From Siphonodentalium dalli (lineage: Eukaryota > Mollusca > Scaphopoda > Gadilida > Siphonodentaliidae), in assembly GCA_032622095.1 (NCBI GenBank), contig CP136061.1:134627587-134691586 (forward strand): a DNA stretch of 64,000 nt, read 5' to 3'. The notes under the pieces were generated by a model. It worked only from the letters and a program-made list of their open reading frames with translations, did no database searches and was not told the origin of the DNA. A program made the position numbers and the translations under genes. This document shows positions 33,960 through 44,475 of this stretch, piece after piece; within the stretch, counting starts at the first letter, position 1; each line of letters begins with the position of its first letter.

Positions 33960-34829
33960 ATTAATTGTAAGAGATTTGTGATAGTAAATGAATTACTGTA
34001 TAAGATAAAAAGGAATGGGGAGCAGGTTTTAGTCATTCCCAGCCAATTTGCGGCTGAGATCTTGGCTATGGCTCATGATATACCCGCTTCTGGTCATCAG
34101 GGCGTGGTGCGTACCAAAGCTAGAGCCAAAAAGTACTTCTGTGCATGGAATTACTCAAGACAAAGAATCATTTATAGGGGCCTGCCCCCAATGCAATCAA
34201 GGGAAGAAACCATCGAGGCATGCCAAATGGGAAATGCAAACCTTCCATGCGGGTAATCCAATGGAAAGAGTGCACCTGGATTTCCTGGGACCATTGCCAC
34301 TTGGTGGACAGGATGACAATACATTCTGGTGATCACGCATCAGTTTACTAAGTGGGTGGAGTGTATTCCCCTTCCTGATCAGACCGCAGAAACGATGGCA
34401 TGTGTATCGGTAAATGAATTATTTGCACGCTTCGGATGCCCCTTGCAAATTTTGACGGACCAGGGCCCATGTTTTGAAAGTAAACTTTTCTGTGCGATCT
34501 GTGAGTTACTCCAGATACATAAAAGCCGAACGACCCCTTATCGACCTTCGGCAAATGGCCAGGTGGAACGTCAAAACCGGACCCTGATGAATGCGGTCCG
34601 ATGTTTCGTTAACCAACGAACCTGGGACAAATTCGTTCCCCCAATAGCGGGCGCGCTAAGATCATCAGTGCACAGACTTACTGGCCAAACCCCAAATAAA
34701 CTTATGTTGGGACGTGAAGTTAATCACCCAGTAGACTTGGTGTTTAATTTTACGAAAGAAACTGAGCCAAAAACTGATACCGGTCAATACCTGAAAGACC
34801 TTGAACAAGAAATGAAGCGGGCCCCATGA
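33960..34829 (+). pseudogene. Ty3/gypsy-type integrase fragment, frameshifted
   Basis: It is the C-terminal pol region of an LTR retrotransposon, whose integrase would insert element cDNA. In order: a linker with LLYKIKRNG; the HH half of the H2C2 zinc-binding domain (HDIPASGHQG, about 34075-34105); then, one frame over, its CC half (CPQCNQGKKP, about 34178); catalytic D1 in HLDFLGP (codon 34279-34281); then, back in the first frame, D2 in LTDQGP (34458-34460) and E in NGQVERQN (34566-34568), spaced as DD35E; and a tail with LMLGREV. Two frameshifts (about 34140-34175 and 34310-34330) and a stop at 34827-34829 kill it. Gag, protease and RT are absent and no LTRs flank it. Strong similarity in style to metazoan gypsy pol; a Ginger transposase is a less likely alternative. 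Confidence 0.9.
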
Positions 34830-34873
34830 AATTGCCCGGGAACATTTAAAAACTACTTAAAAACAATACTTAA

Positions 34874-35821
34874 GGACTTTGCTAACCCAATTTTCCCCAA
34901 ATTTGATGGAGTCAAAATAAAGGTTTATGTTCACTTTTGTTAGTAATCGCAGTAACCAAACACATGAATGCAACATGTTAAGAGCATTATTAATGGCGGA
35001 ATATGTTAGAAATACTAAATGTGAAATTTATAGAGGTTTTTTAAATCTATTTTTTCGAACCCAAAATCAATAAACACAAAGTCCATATCAAAGAAAACAA
35101 TATGGCAATGTCTACTGAACACTGTGAAGAATGATGAACAATAAAATAATATTCATATTTATCAAGCATTCTTTGATAAAATTACTAAGAACCAATTGTT
35201 GACAAATCATTGAGTAAGTTACCTGACATCGCTTATAGTGAGGTGGAAGTTAAATGTTAATATTTGTGGACAGTGGTGTGTTGTGAATCTCTTGACAAAA
35301 TAATTTTCTAATCCCCAATCTGGTGTACCCCCACAGCCCAGAAACTAGGTCACCAATCATCCTGAGTCAGGATAAAGTTCAGCACTGGCTGGTCATAATC
35401 CCCATGAATCCCAACAGACTTGAGTGAACATTATCTTGACCCATCAAATTCAGTTCCCAAATAGCTTTGCTGAGCAATGAAAGCTAACATTTGTAGACAA
35501 CTGCTTCCAAGCCAAAAATCTTAATAAAACTGAAGAAATGTGAGTATATCTTTATTGTTCATCATTCTTCACAGTGTTCAGTACACATACCCATATTTTT
35601 TTCTTAGATATGACCTTTGTGTTTGTTGATTTTGGGTTCGAATTTTTTTTTTTTAAACTTCTATAAATTTCACATTTTGAATTTCTAACATAATCTACCA
35701 TGAATTATACTCTTAAGATGTAGCATCCATGGGTATGGTTACTGTGATTAGTAATAAAAGTGAACATAAACCTTTATTTTGGACTCCATTAACTTTGGGG
35801 AAAATTGGGTTAGCAAAGTCC
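34874..35821. mobile_element. TTAA-flanked fold-back element with about 290-bp arms
   Basis: TTAA at 34870-34873 and 35822-35825. Ends GGACTTTGCTAACCCAATTT and its complement continue as inverted arms to about 35150 and from about 35545 (TTTATGTTCACTTTTGTTAG, TTCGAACCCAAAATCAA, ACTGTGAAGAATGATGAACA). The arms are diverged by substitutions and indels. The 390-base spacer has no frame. TTAA plus long TIRs suggests a non-autonomous piggyBac-type or similar element, inserted just downstream of the integrase fragment. Confidence 0.8.
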
Positions 35822-35825
35822 TTAA

Positions 35826-36264
35826 GTATTATTTATAATAGGATCTCTGTAAAAAAAAAGACAGGCATGTTCTCTAAATTAAGGCATATCATAGCGGCCA
35901 TTTTGGGTTTCTACAGGCATCATTGACACCAGAAAAGTACGAGGAATACACCACATGTAAAACAGCGAATGGTTTACCCACAATCTTCATATAACTGGAC
36001 ATAGGGTAAAATCGCGAAATGTACCGACTGTTGCGGTGATCGCACTGGTGGCCATTTTGTTTTCTCCCTGAGTTGTCGATTGCAGATTTTTTTGTCAGAT
36101 GATATTGAAGGATTACATGTGGTCATATAAACATCATAATGTTCAAATATTTGTGTCATATTATGATTGGTTTTGTGTTTTTTCTGAACAAAATTCTAAT
36201 TTCTCAAATTCTGAGCCATATTCTGGCAGCCATCTTGGATTTTAATTTACAAATTTGATATCAG
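35826..36264. other. No gene; fragment of family I
   Basis: GACATAGGGTAAAATCGCGA at 35998 is a short copy of the family I core; GCCATCTTGGAT near 36230 is another. Otherwise unremarkable. Confidence 0.5.
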
Positions 36265-36348
36265 TTAACATAAAAATATATAAGGAACAAAATGAAATTC
36301 ATTTTAATGTCATATCTCAATTATTTTTTCCACAATCGTCATATATAT
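36265..36348 (+). repeat. Family I arm, left half of the split copy
   Basis: ATATATAAGGAACAAAATG, TTTTAATGTCATATCTCAAT, TTTTTCCACAATCGTCATAT up to the insertion point. It continues at 42728 with TATATATAGACATAGGGTAA, exactly where the unbroken copy (33655-33920) continues. Confidence 0.9.
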
Positions 36349-37111
36349 CAGGGTTTCCGCCAGGCCGGCTGCGGGTCCGCCGCCCGGACCCATTCCCCCT
36401 GCCGACCTTTGCCATCAAATCCCGCTCATACACAAATAAATGACGTTATTAAAAACTTATTCAGTCTTGTCTGTCTCGGCAGGCTATATATGATATCTAA
36501 TCCTATTTTCATTAATAATGACCAAATGGAATCGACACAGTCCATCTTCAGAAAAAAAAATAACAGCATGAACAAACCATAAATAGTGACACCCCACAAT
36601 AGTTCCACGGGATTCCCCCACGTGATTGGTGGGGAATTCCCTTGGTTCAATTTACTTCAGAGTATGGGAACGTGGATAATAAAAACTGCCTCATTTATTA
36701 TCTTGACGTGAATATTGACGAGGCGTTTGGACTAATTTATTCATCATTATTCCAACTTGTATAAAACATGTGTATAATTTGAGGCATGAGGAAACACACA
36801 AATATTGTATCATTTATAGTAATATAAAATTGCGACTTGGCTTACTGTTGTTTTAGGGCAATGGATCGTTAATTTAGTGGTTGCCTCATTGTCGCGAACT
36901 GAAGCATGAAAACGCTTGGGCTAATGGCGATCATCATAAAAGAATCTTTGTGCAACATACACAAGTTCGCGGCTTCGCGTCAATGCCCCATTCAGAGTAA
37001 GAGTTTGTCTAATGCTCGTTCCCGGACTGGCTTAGATAATCATTCCGATGTGACGTCATCTAGTAGAAGTTTGCAGACACGTGCAGTTAACTGTGTCACA
37101 ATAATAGAGAT

Positions 37112-37200
37112 AACAAGAAAACCATAGTCAGAAATGGTAACGCCACCAAGATCGTATTATTAGCCATAAATATAAATAATAATACAATTATTCTATAAAC
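37112..37200 (+). repeat. Dispersed repeat, third copy
   Basis: AACAAGAAAACCATAGTCAG, TGGTAACGCCACCAAGATC and the ATTAGCCATAAATATAAAT tail; inverted relative to 12395-12476. Confidence 0.8.
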
Positions 37201-37361
37201 TAGCTTTCAAATTTTATGCGGGAAATTTGCGTACTTCCATATTTCAAGTTTTCCCGTGGCATACATTACTTTCATCAAACTGTCTTCTTTATTACACAAG
37301 CTGATAGGCCCGACTTCACCCGGGCTGTTTCCCATCTGCTTTCCGGTGAAAGGTGCGATTT

Positions 37362-37862
37362 GACCTTCAATTGACTAAGTCAAGGTCAGGTCAGGGTCAT
37401 GATTTGTCCAGTCCAAAACACCCCCACCCGTAGAAAACTACCCATAGGTATCAAATTTCGTCGAAATCCGTCCGTTTTACCCAACTTGACCTTTAATTAA
37501 CAATTTTGAAGGTCAAGGTAAGGTCAGAGTCATGATTTGACCCGTCCAAAACACCCTCCCCCCGACAAAAGTACCCATAGGTATCAAATTTCGTCGAAAT
37601 CTATCCGTTTTATCCGAGTTGACCTTTGATTGGCCATATTGAAGGTCAAGGTCAGGCCGAGGTCACGATTTGACCCGTTCAAAACTCTCCTCGGACCAAA
37701 GTATCCCTAGGTATCAAATTTCGCCGAAATTTGTCCGTTTTACCCAAATTGACCTTGCATTGACAGTTTTAATGGTCAAGGTCAGGTCGGGGTCACGATT
37801 TGACCCGTTCAAAACACTTCCCGGACACAAATACCCATAAGTATCAAATTACGTTGAATTCT
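37362..37862 (+). repeat. Four-unit tandem array carrying AGGTCA half-sites
   Basis: Units start at 37362, 37488, 37621 and 37751 (126, 133, 130 and about 112 bases). Each has GACCTTYAATTG, then a cluster such as GAAGGTCAAGGTCAGGTCGG or close variant, GGTCACGATTTGACCCGTYC, CAAAACAC, ACCCATAGGTATCAAATTTC and GTCGAAATCCGTCCGTTTTA. AGGTCA, and the extended TCAAGGTCA form, recur two or three times per unit. Non-coding. Confidence 0.9.
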
Positions 37863-38259
37863 ATGGAAAGCCGAGGAGGACATGTTGGTTGCTAATTATT
37901 GCTAGATATACGACGCGGTATTTTGAAGGTGTTTCAAACTAGGAGATAGAAGTATTCTGCCTTTCAAATGGTGATGAATTATAGTAGTTTATTCAAATTT
38001 TATGGCATAAATTGTTATTAAAACCGTATATACTATAAAAAATTAATGACTCGAAAATTAAGTGGGCCTTTAAACAAAGTCACAATTGCATTTAGGCTCA
38101 TCTCATACTCGCCATTCAGCGATATTCTACTGCGCAGTTTGTTATAGCCTCCAGTATTTATTGAGCGTTATACCCCCAACTGTTATAATTCGCCTTTAGC
38201 AGGCGTACTCTTGCCTCAGATTATTGAGATATTAGGTCACACATAATCACATTAAATCG

Positions 38260-39085
38260 CATCGTAACATAGCAATTGTGTGGGCTCCTTGGCGTGAATA
38301 TGTAATGAGAAATAAGGTCATACGTAATGACATTAAACTCAAGAAAACCCTCGAAAACAAAACAAAATCACATTTAATGTTTTACGTTATTTCCTTCATA
38401 AAAAGAATCTTCGTGATAATGAACCCTCTCGTTACTTTAGAATATAGAATTAACCTTAAAATAAAAAAAATCTTTGGAACACAGAACCTTCGGAATAACG
38501 AACCTTCGGATTGGTGAACCTTCGGAATAGCGAACATTCAGAGAAATTTCGGAATAGTGGACCTTCGGGATAGTGAACCTTCGGAATAGAGAGATGCCCC
38601 CCAATATTCATATTATATGCCCAGAGTTCAAAGGTATGGACCCATAAAATTCTAAACTTGGCCCTTAAAATATTGAACTCCAAATTGGAGCACACACAGA
38701 ACACCACTTAAGTCAACTGAACCTATGTCATGTCCCAATGCGGGAGGGTCCATATATACCACAACATTCATAGTATATGCCAAGAATTCAAAGGTATGGG
38801 CCCACGTAATGACATAAAATCTCAAGAAAACCAGCGAAAACAAAACAAAATCACATTTAATGTTCTAAGTTAAGTTATTTCCTCCTGTATCTGTATCGGT
38901 GTGCGCGCATGATCAGTTCGGATGTGAGCGCACACTCCATATAAAGAATCTTTGTGAAAATGAACCCTCTCAAATTAGTCTCAATACTTTAAAATATAGA
39001 ATTAACCTAAAAATAACAAAAACCTTCGGAATAGAGAACCTTCGGAATAGCGGACCTTCGGGATAGCAAACCTTCATAATAGAAG
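38260..39085 (+). repeat. Direct duplication of about 500 bp with CCTTCGGAATAG microrepeats
   Basis: 38312-38600 and 38810-39080 share GTAATGACATTAAA/GTAATGACATAAAA, AAAACAAAACAAAATCACAT, TTAATGTT, AAAGAATCTT, AATGAACCCTCTC, TATAGAATTAACCT and then repeats of GAACCTTCGGAATAGCG (about seven at 38485-38590, four at 39028-39078). ATTCAAAGGTATGG-type blocks recur at 38625 and 38785. Confidence 0.8.
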
Positions 39086-40627
39086 CATGTCCCCACAATT
39101 ACACCGGTGACGTAAACACATGTGCCAATCTTAGTTGTACTCTCGTAATTATCGGTACGATGAAACGGTGACGGAATCTGACGAGGTTTGCCGAATGTAC
39201 AATCACCCAGTGAATTATCGATCGACCATGCGATATCAAAAAACCAAAAGCTAGAAACACCACACTACGGTGGCGTAATAAAAGCTATTATAACGCAGTC
39301 ATTGAATATCATGCACATGTCCACGATTATTAGTCAGGTCAAGGACGCCCAATGTTTTGCTGCTCTTTTGCAGTTGAATTATCAGATACCACGCCCGATA
39401 ACCCTATAGGCTGGTGGCTGTGGGTAGGCATATTGCTGTAGTGATATTGCGTGGCGGGTTTCGCAACCAAGGTATGTTTTAGATTATAATTGATCAAATA
39501 CGCTGTAAAGGTCAGATTGTTTTATCACGTCAGATGCAGTAATGTCTGATGAACTTCTTGGTAACAATTTGGCATTGTAGAATACGTTGTTTGAAGACAA
39601 AATATCTCGGATTTTGTCGACTTTTTCAAACTTTCAAAGTAAACAGACTCCCAAATTTGCTCAGCATGTCGATTTGTCAGTTATGTTCGTGGATACATGT
39701 GGTATAGTATCTCAGTGACAATACAAACATTACTGCGAACTCAAATAATGCATTTTTCAGTTAAAAAAAGCTATTTGACATACTGTCCCGTCAATATTTT
39801 GTGGTAGGCATATTGAATAGCCAAACACCGAGAGGATAGACATATGGCAAACACAGAAACGCATGTAGCACAATGATCAATAGTGGTTTAGTCTGAGAAA
39901 AACGCTTTTGTGATGCTATATTATTCACAGTATTGGATATTCACATCGTCCATGAGTCAGGAAACATACACTACTTATTTCCAAGAACTAAATACTGGCA
40001 GTTGTAATGTAAAACGTTTTAACTGTGACAAACTTGCAAAATGGGGTTTTAATTGAAAATGCGGAAAGTATAGCCCAAACTATTCAGCATATTTTAATGT
40101 CAAAAAATGAGCCATGCCAGCTTTGTGCAGTTTTCAGGCTGAACAGTCATGGTCCACTACATATAGATAATAGAGCTACCATTTATAGCCGGTTTTATTT
40201 TTGGCGTTCTGCGAAAGAATGGCGTTCATATATTTGTTTTTTTCTCTTCGACCAGAACGATTCATGTCTTCGCCGGTTTATGGAATATAAACCGCACACA
40301 AATAAATAACAGCATACGATGCTATTAACAATAATTCAATGTCCCGCCAATGCTAAATGTAGCTAATATTTATACATAATTTTATGTGGTATAAATATAG
40401 GTAAATACATTGGGCTCAGAGAAATGTCAGGTGCGAAAATTAGGGTACGCTAGAACCTGTATAGCCAGAGCATACATATAGTGGACCTGGACCATGACCC
40501 AGTTATGCCGCATATACATAAACGGGAGCACCGAGCAATAATACAAATGTGTGTGGGGCGTTAACTTAATTGAGGGGGCGCTGTTGTCTCATGGGCTATA
40601 TATAGGAGGAATCGCCGTGAGATTTCG

Positions 40628-41020
40628 TGTGCATTTATAGTGGTAAATGTTTTTGTCAATACCGTGGGGCAGGTTTTTGGGTGCGTCTAAAATTATCACC
40701 TCAGAAAAAAAACATCGAGTTGTCATCGCGGGATGATTTCAGATTTTCTGACATTTAAATCTAAGATATTCTGTTCCTAAATGCAGAAATTAGTCAATAA
40801 ATCTGATAAAATGTATTAAAACTTAGAAATAATTAGTATTTATTCAGTTTATTATGAAATAATAGCACAAATTTGAGCGGGTTTTGCAACTTGTTTAAAC
40901 TGTAATGCATATCTCAGAAATGGTTGACGTTAGAAGGCCATTAGTGAAAGAGCCGACACTTCGTACCTACTTCGTACCCAACCTGCCCCACGGTATTGAC
41001 AAAAAATGCCAACCATTTAT
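40628..41020. repeat. Inverted pair inside the 2.95-kb transposon
   Basis: 40635-40685 (CATTTATAGTGGTAAATG, GTCAATACCGTGGGGCAGG, GGGTGCG) is matched inversely by 40970-41025 (CCCAACCTGCCCCACGGTAT, CAACCATTTATAGTGG). The 280-base spacer is AT-rich. Likely another, older nested element. Confidence 0.75.
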
Positions 41021-41047
41021 AGTGGTCCAATTGTATTTATATCTGAC

Positions 41048-41204
41048 CACAGGGGCCTGTAACGCGCTCCGCTGTCCGCCCCCTTTTGCACTGCCCATAT
41101 ACGCCGCTCTATATACGCGACACGAAGAAGGCGCGTATACAGAGCGGCGTATATGGGCAGTGCAAACGGGGGGCGGACAGCGGAGCGCGTTACATGCCCC
41201 TGTG
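41048..41204. mobile_element. 157-bp GC-rich hairpin element
   Basis: CACAGGGGCCTGTAACGCGC, TCCGCTGTCCGCCCCC, TTTTGCACTGCCCATATACG and CCGCTCTATATACGCG pair with their complements on the right over about 70 bases, leaving a loop of about 12. ATCTGAC flanks both sides (41041-41047 and 41205-41211), a 7-bp duplication. Its composition is very unlike its AT-rich surroundings. MITE-like; the frame of 101 residues over it is incidental. Confidence 0.88.
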
Positions 41205-41923
41205 ATCTGACTCAGGCTCCGCTCAATTATCTATTTCAGATAGAAGCTAAAATAATGTCGGAACCAGAAGAAATAGAGCCTGATCTAGATGAATCTTTGT
41301 GTTAATTTTCTTATATTGATCAGTGTGTAGCCCATACAATATCTTTACCAACGTATTCAACACGTATACAATACGGAAAACGTCGACGTCACGAATTACG
41401 TCAACTTTATCTTTTGAACAAGAACTACAAACTTTATTAATAAAGTCGCCTATCAGTTTGATAAAAATGGTTATAAATTACGACAGAAACGAATCAATAA
41501 ACGCTAAATCTCGATGTTGAATAGTTCTAGTGGGTGTTTAATAAAACACAACCACACATTATGTGTGCGTGGAGAGAAAATTCAATTATGCTGCAAGTTA
41601 CAACTCGCGAATCATCGTTGTAACGTAACATTCCGCGTAACAAACTCGTGCGTTAATTTTCTCGTCATGCACACACATATGTGTGGTGCTGTCTATTTTA
41701 TATGAATGAATAATCATTCCAGATTGTATTTATAAAATAATATATGCCAGAAGTTGCATATTGTTGGCTTTAAAGTGATAAATTGGAGCTTGGTCAATAT
41801 TTACCACGTGCCTATCAACAATGCCACTTGCCTATCATAACAAGTTTGTGCTTTGCCATGAGCCTATCTGCGGAGGCAATATGCCTGTCATAAATTTGTG
41901 ATATGACACTCAGGAAAATCGAT

Positions 41924-41972
41924 ATTTTTCCACGAAAAATATGTCTATATTTTTCCACGAAAAATATGTCTT
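41924..41972 (+). repeat. 24-bp tandem duplication
   Basis: TTTTTCCACGAAAAATATGT followed by CTAT or CTTT occurs twice in succession; each copy is itself palindromic at TTTTCCACGAAAA. Confidence 0.85.
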
Positions 41973-42727
41973 TTATTGTGGAGTTTGGTTTCATTGTATC
42001 AATGGAATGTGCATCTAGTGACATGTGTACATGAAGCCTACATATCGAGATTTCTACCATTTATATTAAGTAGTTTCTTTGATAAACGACAAAAACCGGT
42101 TGTAAAATTCGACAAATTAAGTAATAAAAAATATATATAAAGGCACACGGCTATCACAAATGGTGTGTGGATTAACTAGTCATGGTCCTATCTAATGCCG
42201 TAAGCGTTCTCGCCGGGTGGATTCCAGAATTTATGTTTTCCCTCAAATTCTGAGCACACGTGTGAAAACCGCCACACAATATCACTACAGCAATATGCCT
42301 ACCCACAGCCACCAGCCTATAGGGTTATCGGGCGTGAATACATATAATTTGATTTAAATGTGTGAGACAGGGAATAAAATAAAGACACACAGACACAGTG
42401 AGAATGGGTTTGTTTATTTCTTTTTTTAATATCGGATTTATCATCTTTTTAGATTTAGTTTGCGCCGGCATTTTGTCTTGTTGCTTACCTGTGATCGCCG
42501 TTTGTTTCTCAAAATCCTGATGAAAAATACCCCTCATGACATACCGATCCATAAGTCGCAGGAAGTTTTTAATAAGGGAAATTGGGTTAGAAAGTTGCGA
42601 CTTATACATCGACCGGTACAGTAAATGGAAAAATTACAGATAAATCGGTCTTCATATATTTAATTATTTACTGGGTTTCCCCTATAGCAGCTACCGGACC
42701 CATTCCCCCGACCCCTAGCGGAAATCC

Positions 42728-42945
42728 TGTATATATAGACATAGGGTAAAATCGCGAAATTTTCCTACCCGCATGGGCGCCATCTTGGATTACGTCATAT
42801 GTGGCCAGGTTGATTTCTTGTTAACATCCGGAATTCTACTCTAGAGGTATCCAGGTACATAAAAAAAATCGGTCCGGAGGAGTCCTGGGGGGGGGGGGGG
42901 GGTCCATAAGGGGTGTACCTAGCTGCCCGACTATGACATAGCAAA
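42728..42945 (+). repeat. Family I arm, right half of the split copy
   Basis: GACATAGGGTAAAATCGCGA, GCCATCTTGGATTACGTCAT, TTGATTTCTTGTTAACATCC, TACTCTAGAGGTATCCAGGT, a G run at about 42886-42902, then TAGCTGCCCGACTATGACAT. Near-identical in reverse complement to 33655-33840. Confidence 0.9.
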
Positions 42946-42949
42946 CAAT

Positions 42950-43505
42950 TCTAGTAATTTTCATGCATGCCTATTGCGATATTTTATTAAGTTTACACAA
43001 GGTAGTGGCATCAGTAGATAGCACAAACGAATATTTCTCTGAGAAGAACAAAATATAATATATTGAGTAGGTGTGTTTTGAGGACAGTCGGGCAGAAGAC
43101 TGCAAACAATTTAAATTTTATCCTCAGTTCTCTCGAGTGGGAATTTCATTCCAGTCTTTTGCACAACACAAACCACTGCTTCTCTCTCAAGAGATCACAT
43201 CTTATGACCCATCAACTATAAATTTTTACCATTTCACAAAACACATTCATCATAAGAACATTTCCGCAACCATTGCAGCAGTACATGTATCCTTCTATAG
43301 AAGTCCATAGAATAAGGCCATGGTTAATTAAGTTTATGTTTAGCGTCATCCTGGATTATGAGAATTAAATGTGAAATACGGTGATAATTCATTATAAATA
43401 ATTCTTGAAAGGTTTCTGAAGTTACTTATACCGTACTTAAGAAATAACTGTTTCGATTAAAGGCATGAATGGCCTTCATTATCTATACTATATATTTTGA
43501 GACTT
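42950..43505. other. No gene recognised
   Basis: A plus-strand frame at 43071-43310 (79 residues, rich in Ser, Phe, His) follows a TTGAGTAG|GTGTGT context but has no recognised domain. Confidence 0.3.
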
Positions 43506-43507
43506 CC

Positions 43508-43509
<2 letters not shown>

Positions 43510-43579
<70 letters not shown>
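43510..43579. repeat. (TA)n microsatellite
   Basis: About 34 TA units; the Ile-Tyr-repeat frame across it is an artefact. Confidence 0.97.
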
Positions 43580-43583
<4 letters not shown>

Positions 43584-43589
43584 TTTATA

Positions 43590-43835
43590 GAATCGAAAAC
43601 GGCTGGCTCGATTGAGTTCAAACTTCCCATCTAAGGGTAAAAACCCACGAACACCGTAGTTGTCGCGTTTTGGAGAAGCTCTGAGCACCCTTTATCCACT
43701 CCCAAATCACAGCAAAGGCACGGCGGGGGTTAATCAAGTGATAATTTAATGAGCGTTTGTTTTTGACGCATCGCTATAAAGAGCGTCTATCTGTTTACCA
43801 TTCAACGTTATTAGCATCTGCAGAGAGATATACGG
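43590..43835 (-). repeat. Inverted relative of 19685-19960
   Basis: CTGGCTCGATTGAGTTCAAA, GGGTAAAAACCCAC, TTTTGGAGAAGCTCTGAGCA and TAAAGAGCGT match the 19.7-kb segment in reverse complement. The frame shared with that copy is broken here by a stop. Confidence 0.75.
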
Positions 43836-44102
43836 GAACAATAATTTTGAGTGGTTTCCTATGCGGGGAGATTTATTGGATGCCATAGTACTCCTACAAC
43901 ATCATTGTTATAGTATGTATGACACTTAGGTCAGAGCTTGGGGGGGGGTGGTTAGTGTGGATATAGGCATATACATCCCAGTTACAAACCAACACTCACA
44001 ATTTCGTATTTACGCAAACGCAACGTGCAGAGAGATATACGGGAACAAGTGCTTTCCTATTTTTAGAACGCAACACATGATACCAAACAAAATTACGTCG
44101 CG

Positions 44103-44475
44103 TTGGTGCTGGGGTTCACGACGGGATTAATTGACTGTCCGCTCTTTGCAAGGATGGGGTTCACGACGGGATTAACTTTGCGGGGACTATTGACCAACAC
44201 TCACAATTTCGTCTTTTGCATCAGATACCAACACCTCGACCGATCTGGACGAAACTTGGTACGTGAGTGTAGTTTGACCAGGTGGTCGTCGCTGTCGTAT
44301 TGGCGAGCCCGTGCGATGCCTGTGCAGCGCATGCGCAGACGAGATATCGGAAACGGGTGGAGCTATCGACTTGAAATTTGGTATGTGAATGTATCTTGCC
44401 CCGGATACGAATTTTATCGGGTCGCCGAGCCCGTGCGACGCCAGCTTCGCGCATGCGCAGACCAGATCTCCTTAA
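44103..44475 (+). repeat. GC-rich tandem repeats (short and about 110 bp)
   Basis: GGGGTTCACGACGGGATTAA occurs at 44112 and 44157. Then two units of about 110 bases (about 44235-44345 and 44346-44465) share the order (A/G)AC(T)TGGTA(C/T)GTGA(G/A)TGTA, CGAGCCCGTGCGA(T/C)GCC, GCGCATGCGCAGAC(G/C)AGAT. The GCGCATGCGCAGA core resembles an NRF1 site (GCGCATGCGC). The 133-residue frame is incidental. Confidence 0.75.

Larger units (their letters stand above)
39390..42336. mobile_element. 2.95-kb transposon with about 70-bp terminal inverted repeats
   Basis: The left end 39390-39461 (CACGCCCGATAACCCTATAG, GCTGGTGGCTGTGGGTAGGC, ATATTGCTGTAGTGATATTG, GTGGCGG) is repeated in reverse complement at 42266-42336 with only one or two differences. 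Flanks GATAC and AATAC match at four of five bases, so a 5-bp target duplication is possible. A CAC start and 5-bp duplication would suit Transib, but this is weak. No transposase is recognisable in the frames inside, so it is probably non-autonomous. The TIR identity suggests recent activity. It lies wholly inside the 36349-42727 insertion. Confidence 0.85.
36349..42727. mobile_element. 6.4-kb hAT-like insertion
   Basis: Begins CAGGGTTTCCGCCAGG and ends with the imperfect complement of it (CCTAGCGGAAATCCTG), 14 of 16 matching. TATATAT abuts both sides, which with microsatellite slippage fits a 7-8 bp target duplication. The flanks are the two halves of one family I repeat whose unbroken copy lies at 33655-33920. 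CAGGG ends and duplication length point to the hAT superfamily. No hAT transposase (BED finger, dimerisation domain) is readable inside; instead it contains tandem arrays and a nested 2.95-kb transposon. Both ends carry a CCGGACCCATTCCCCC block in the same orientation. Confidence 0.75.

Noticed and set aside
33655-42945. Family I copies as LTRs of a gypsy element
   Set aside because: The copies are inverted, not direct, and lack TG...CA ends, primer-binding site and polypurine tract, so they are not LTRs.
43488-43688. Frame with a long Ile-Tyr repeat resembling a membrane segment
   Set aside because: Direct translation of a TA microsatellite.
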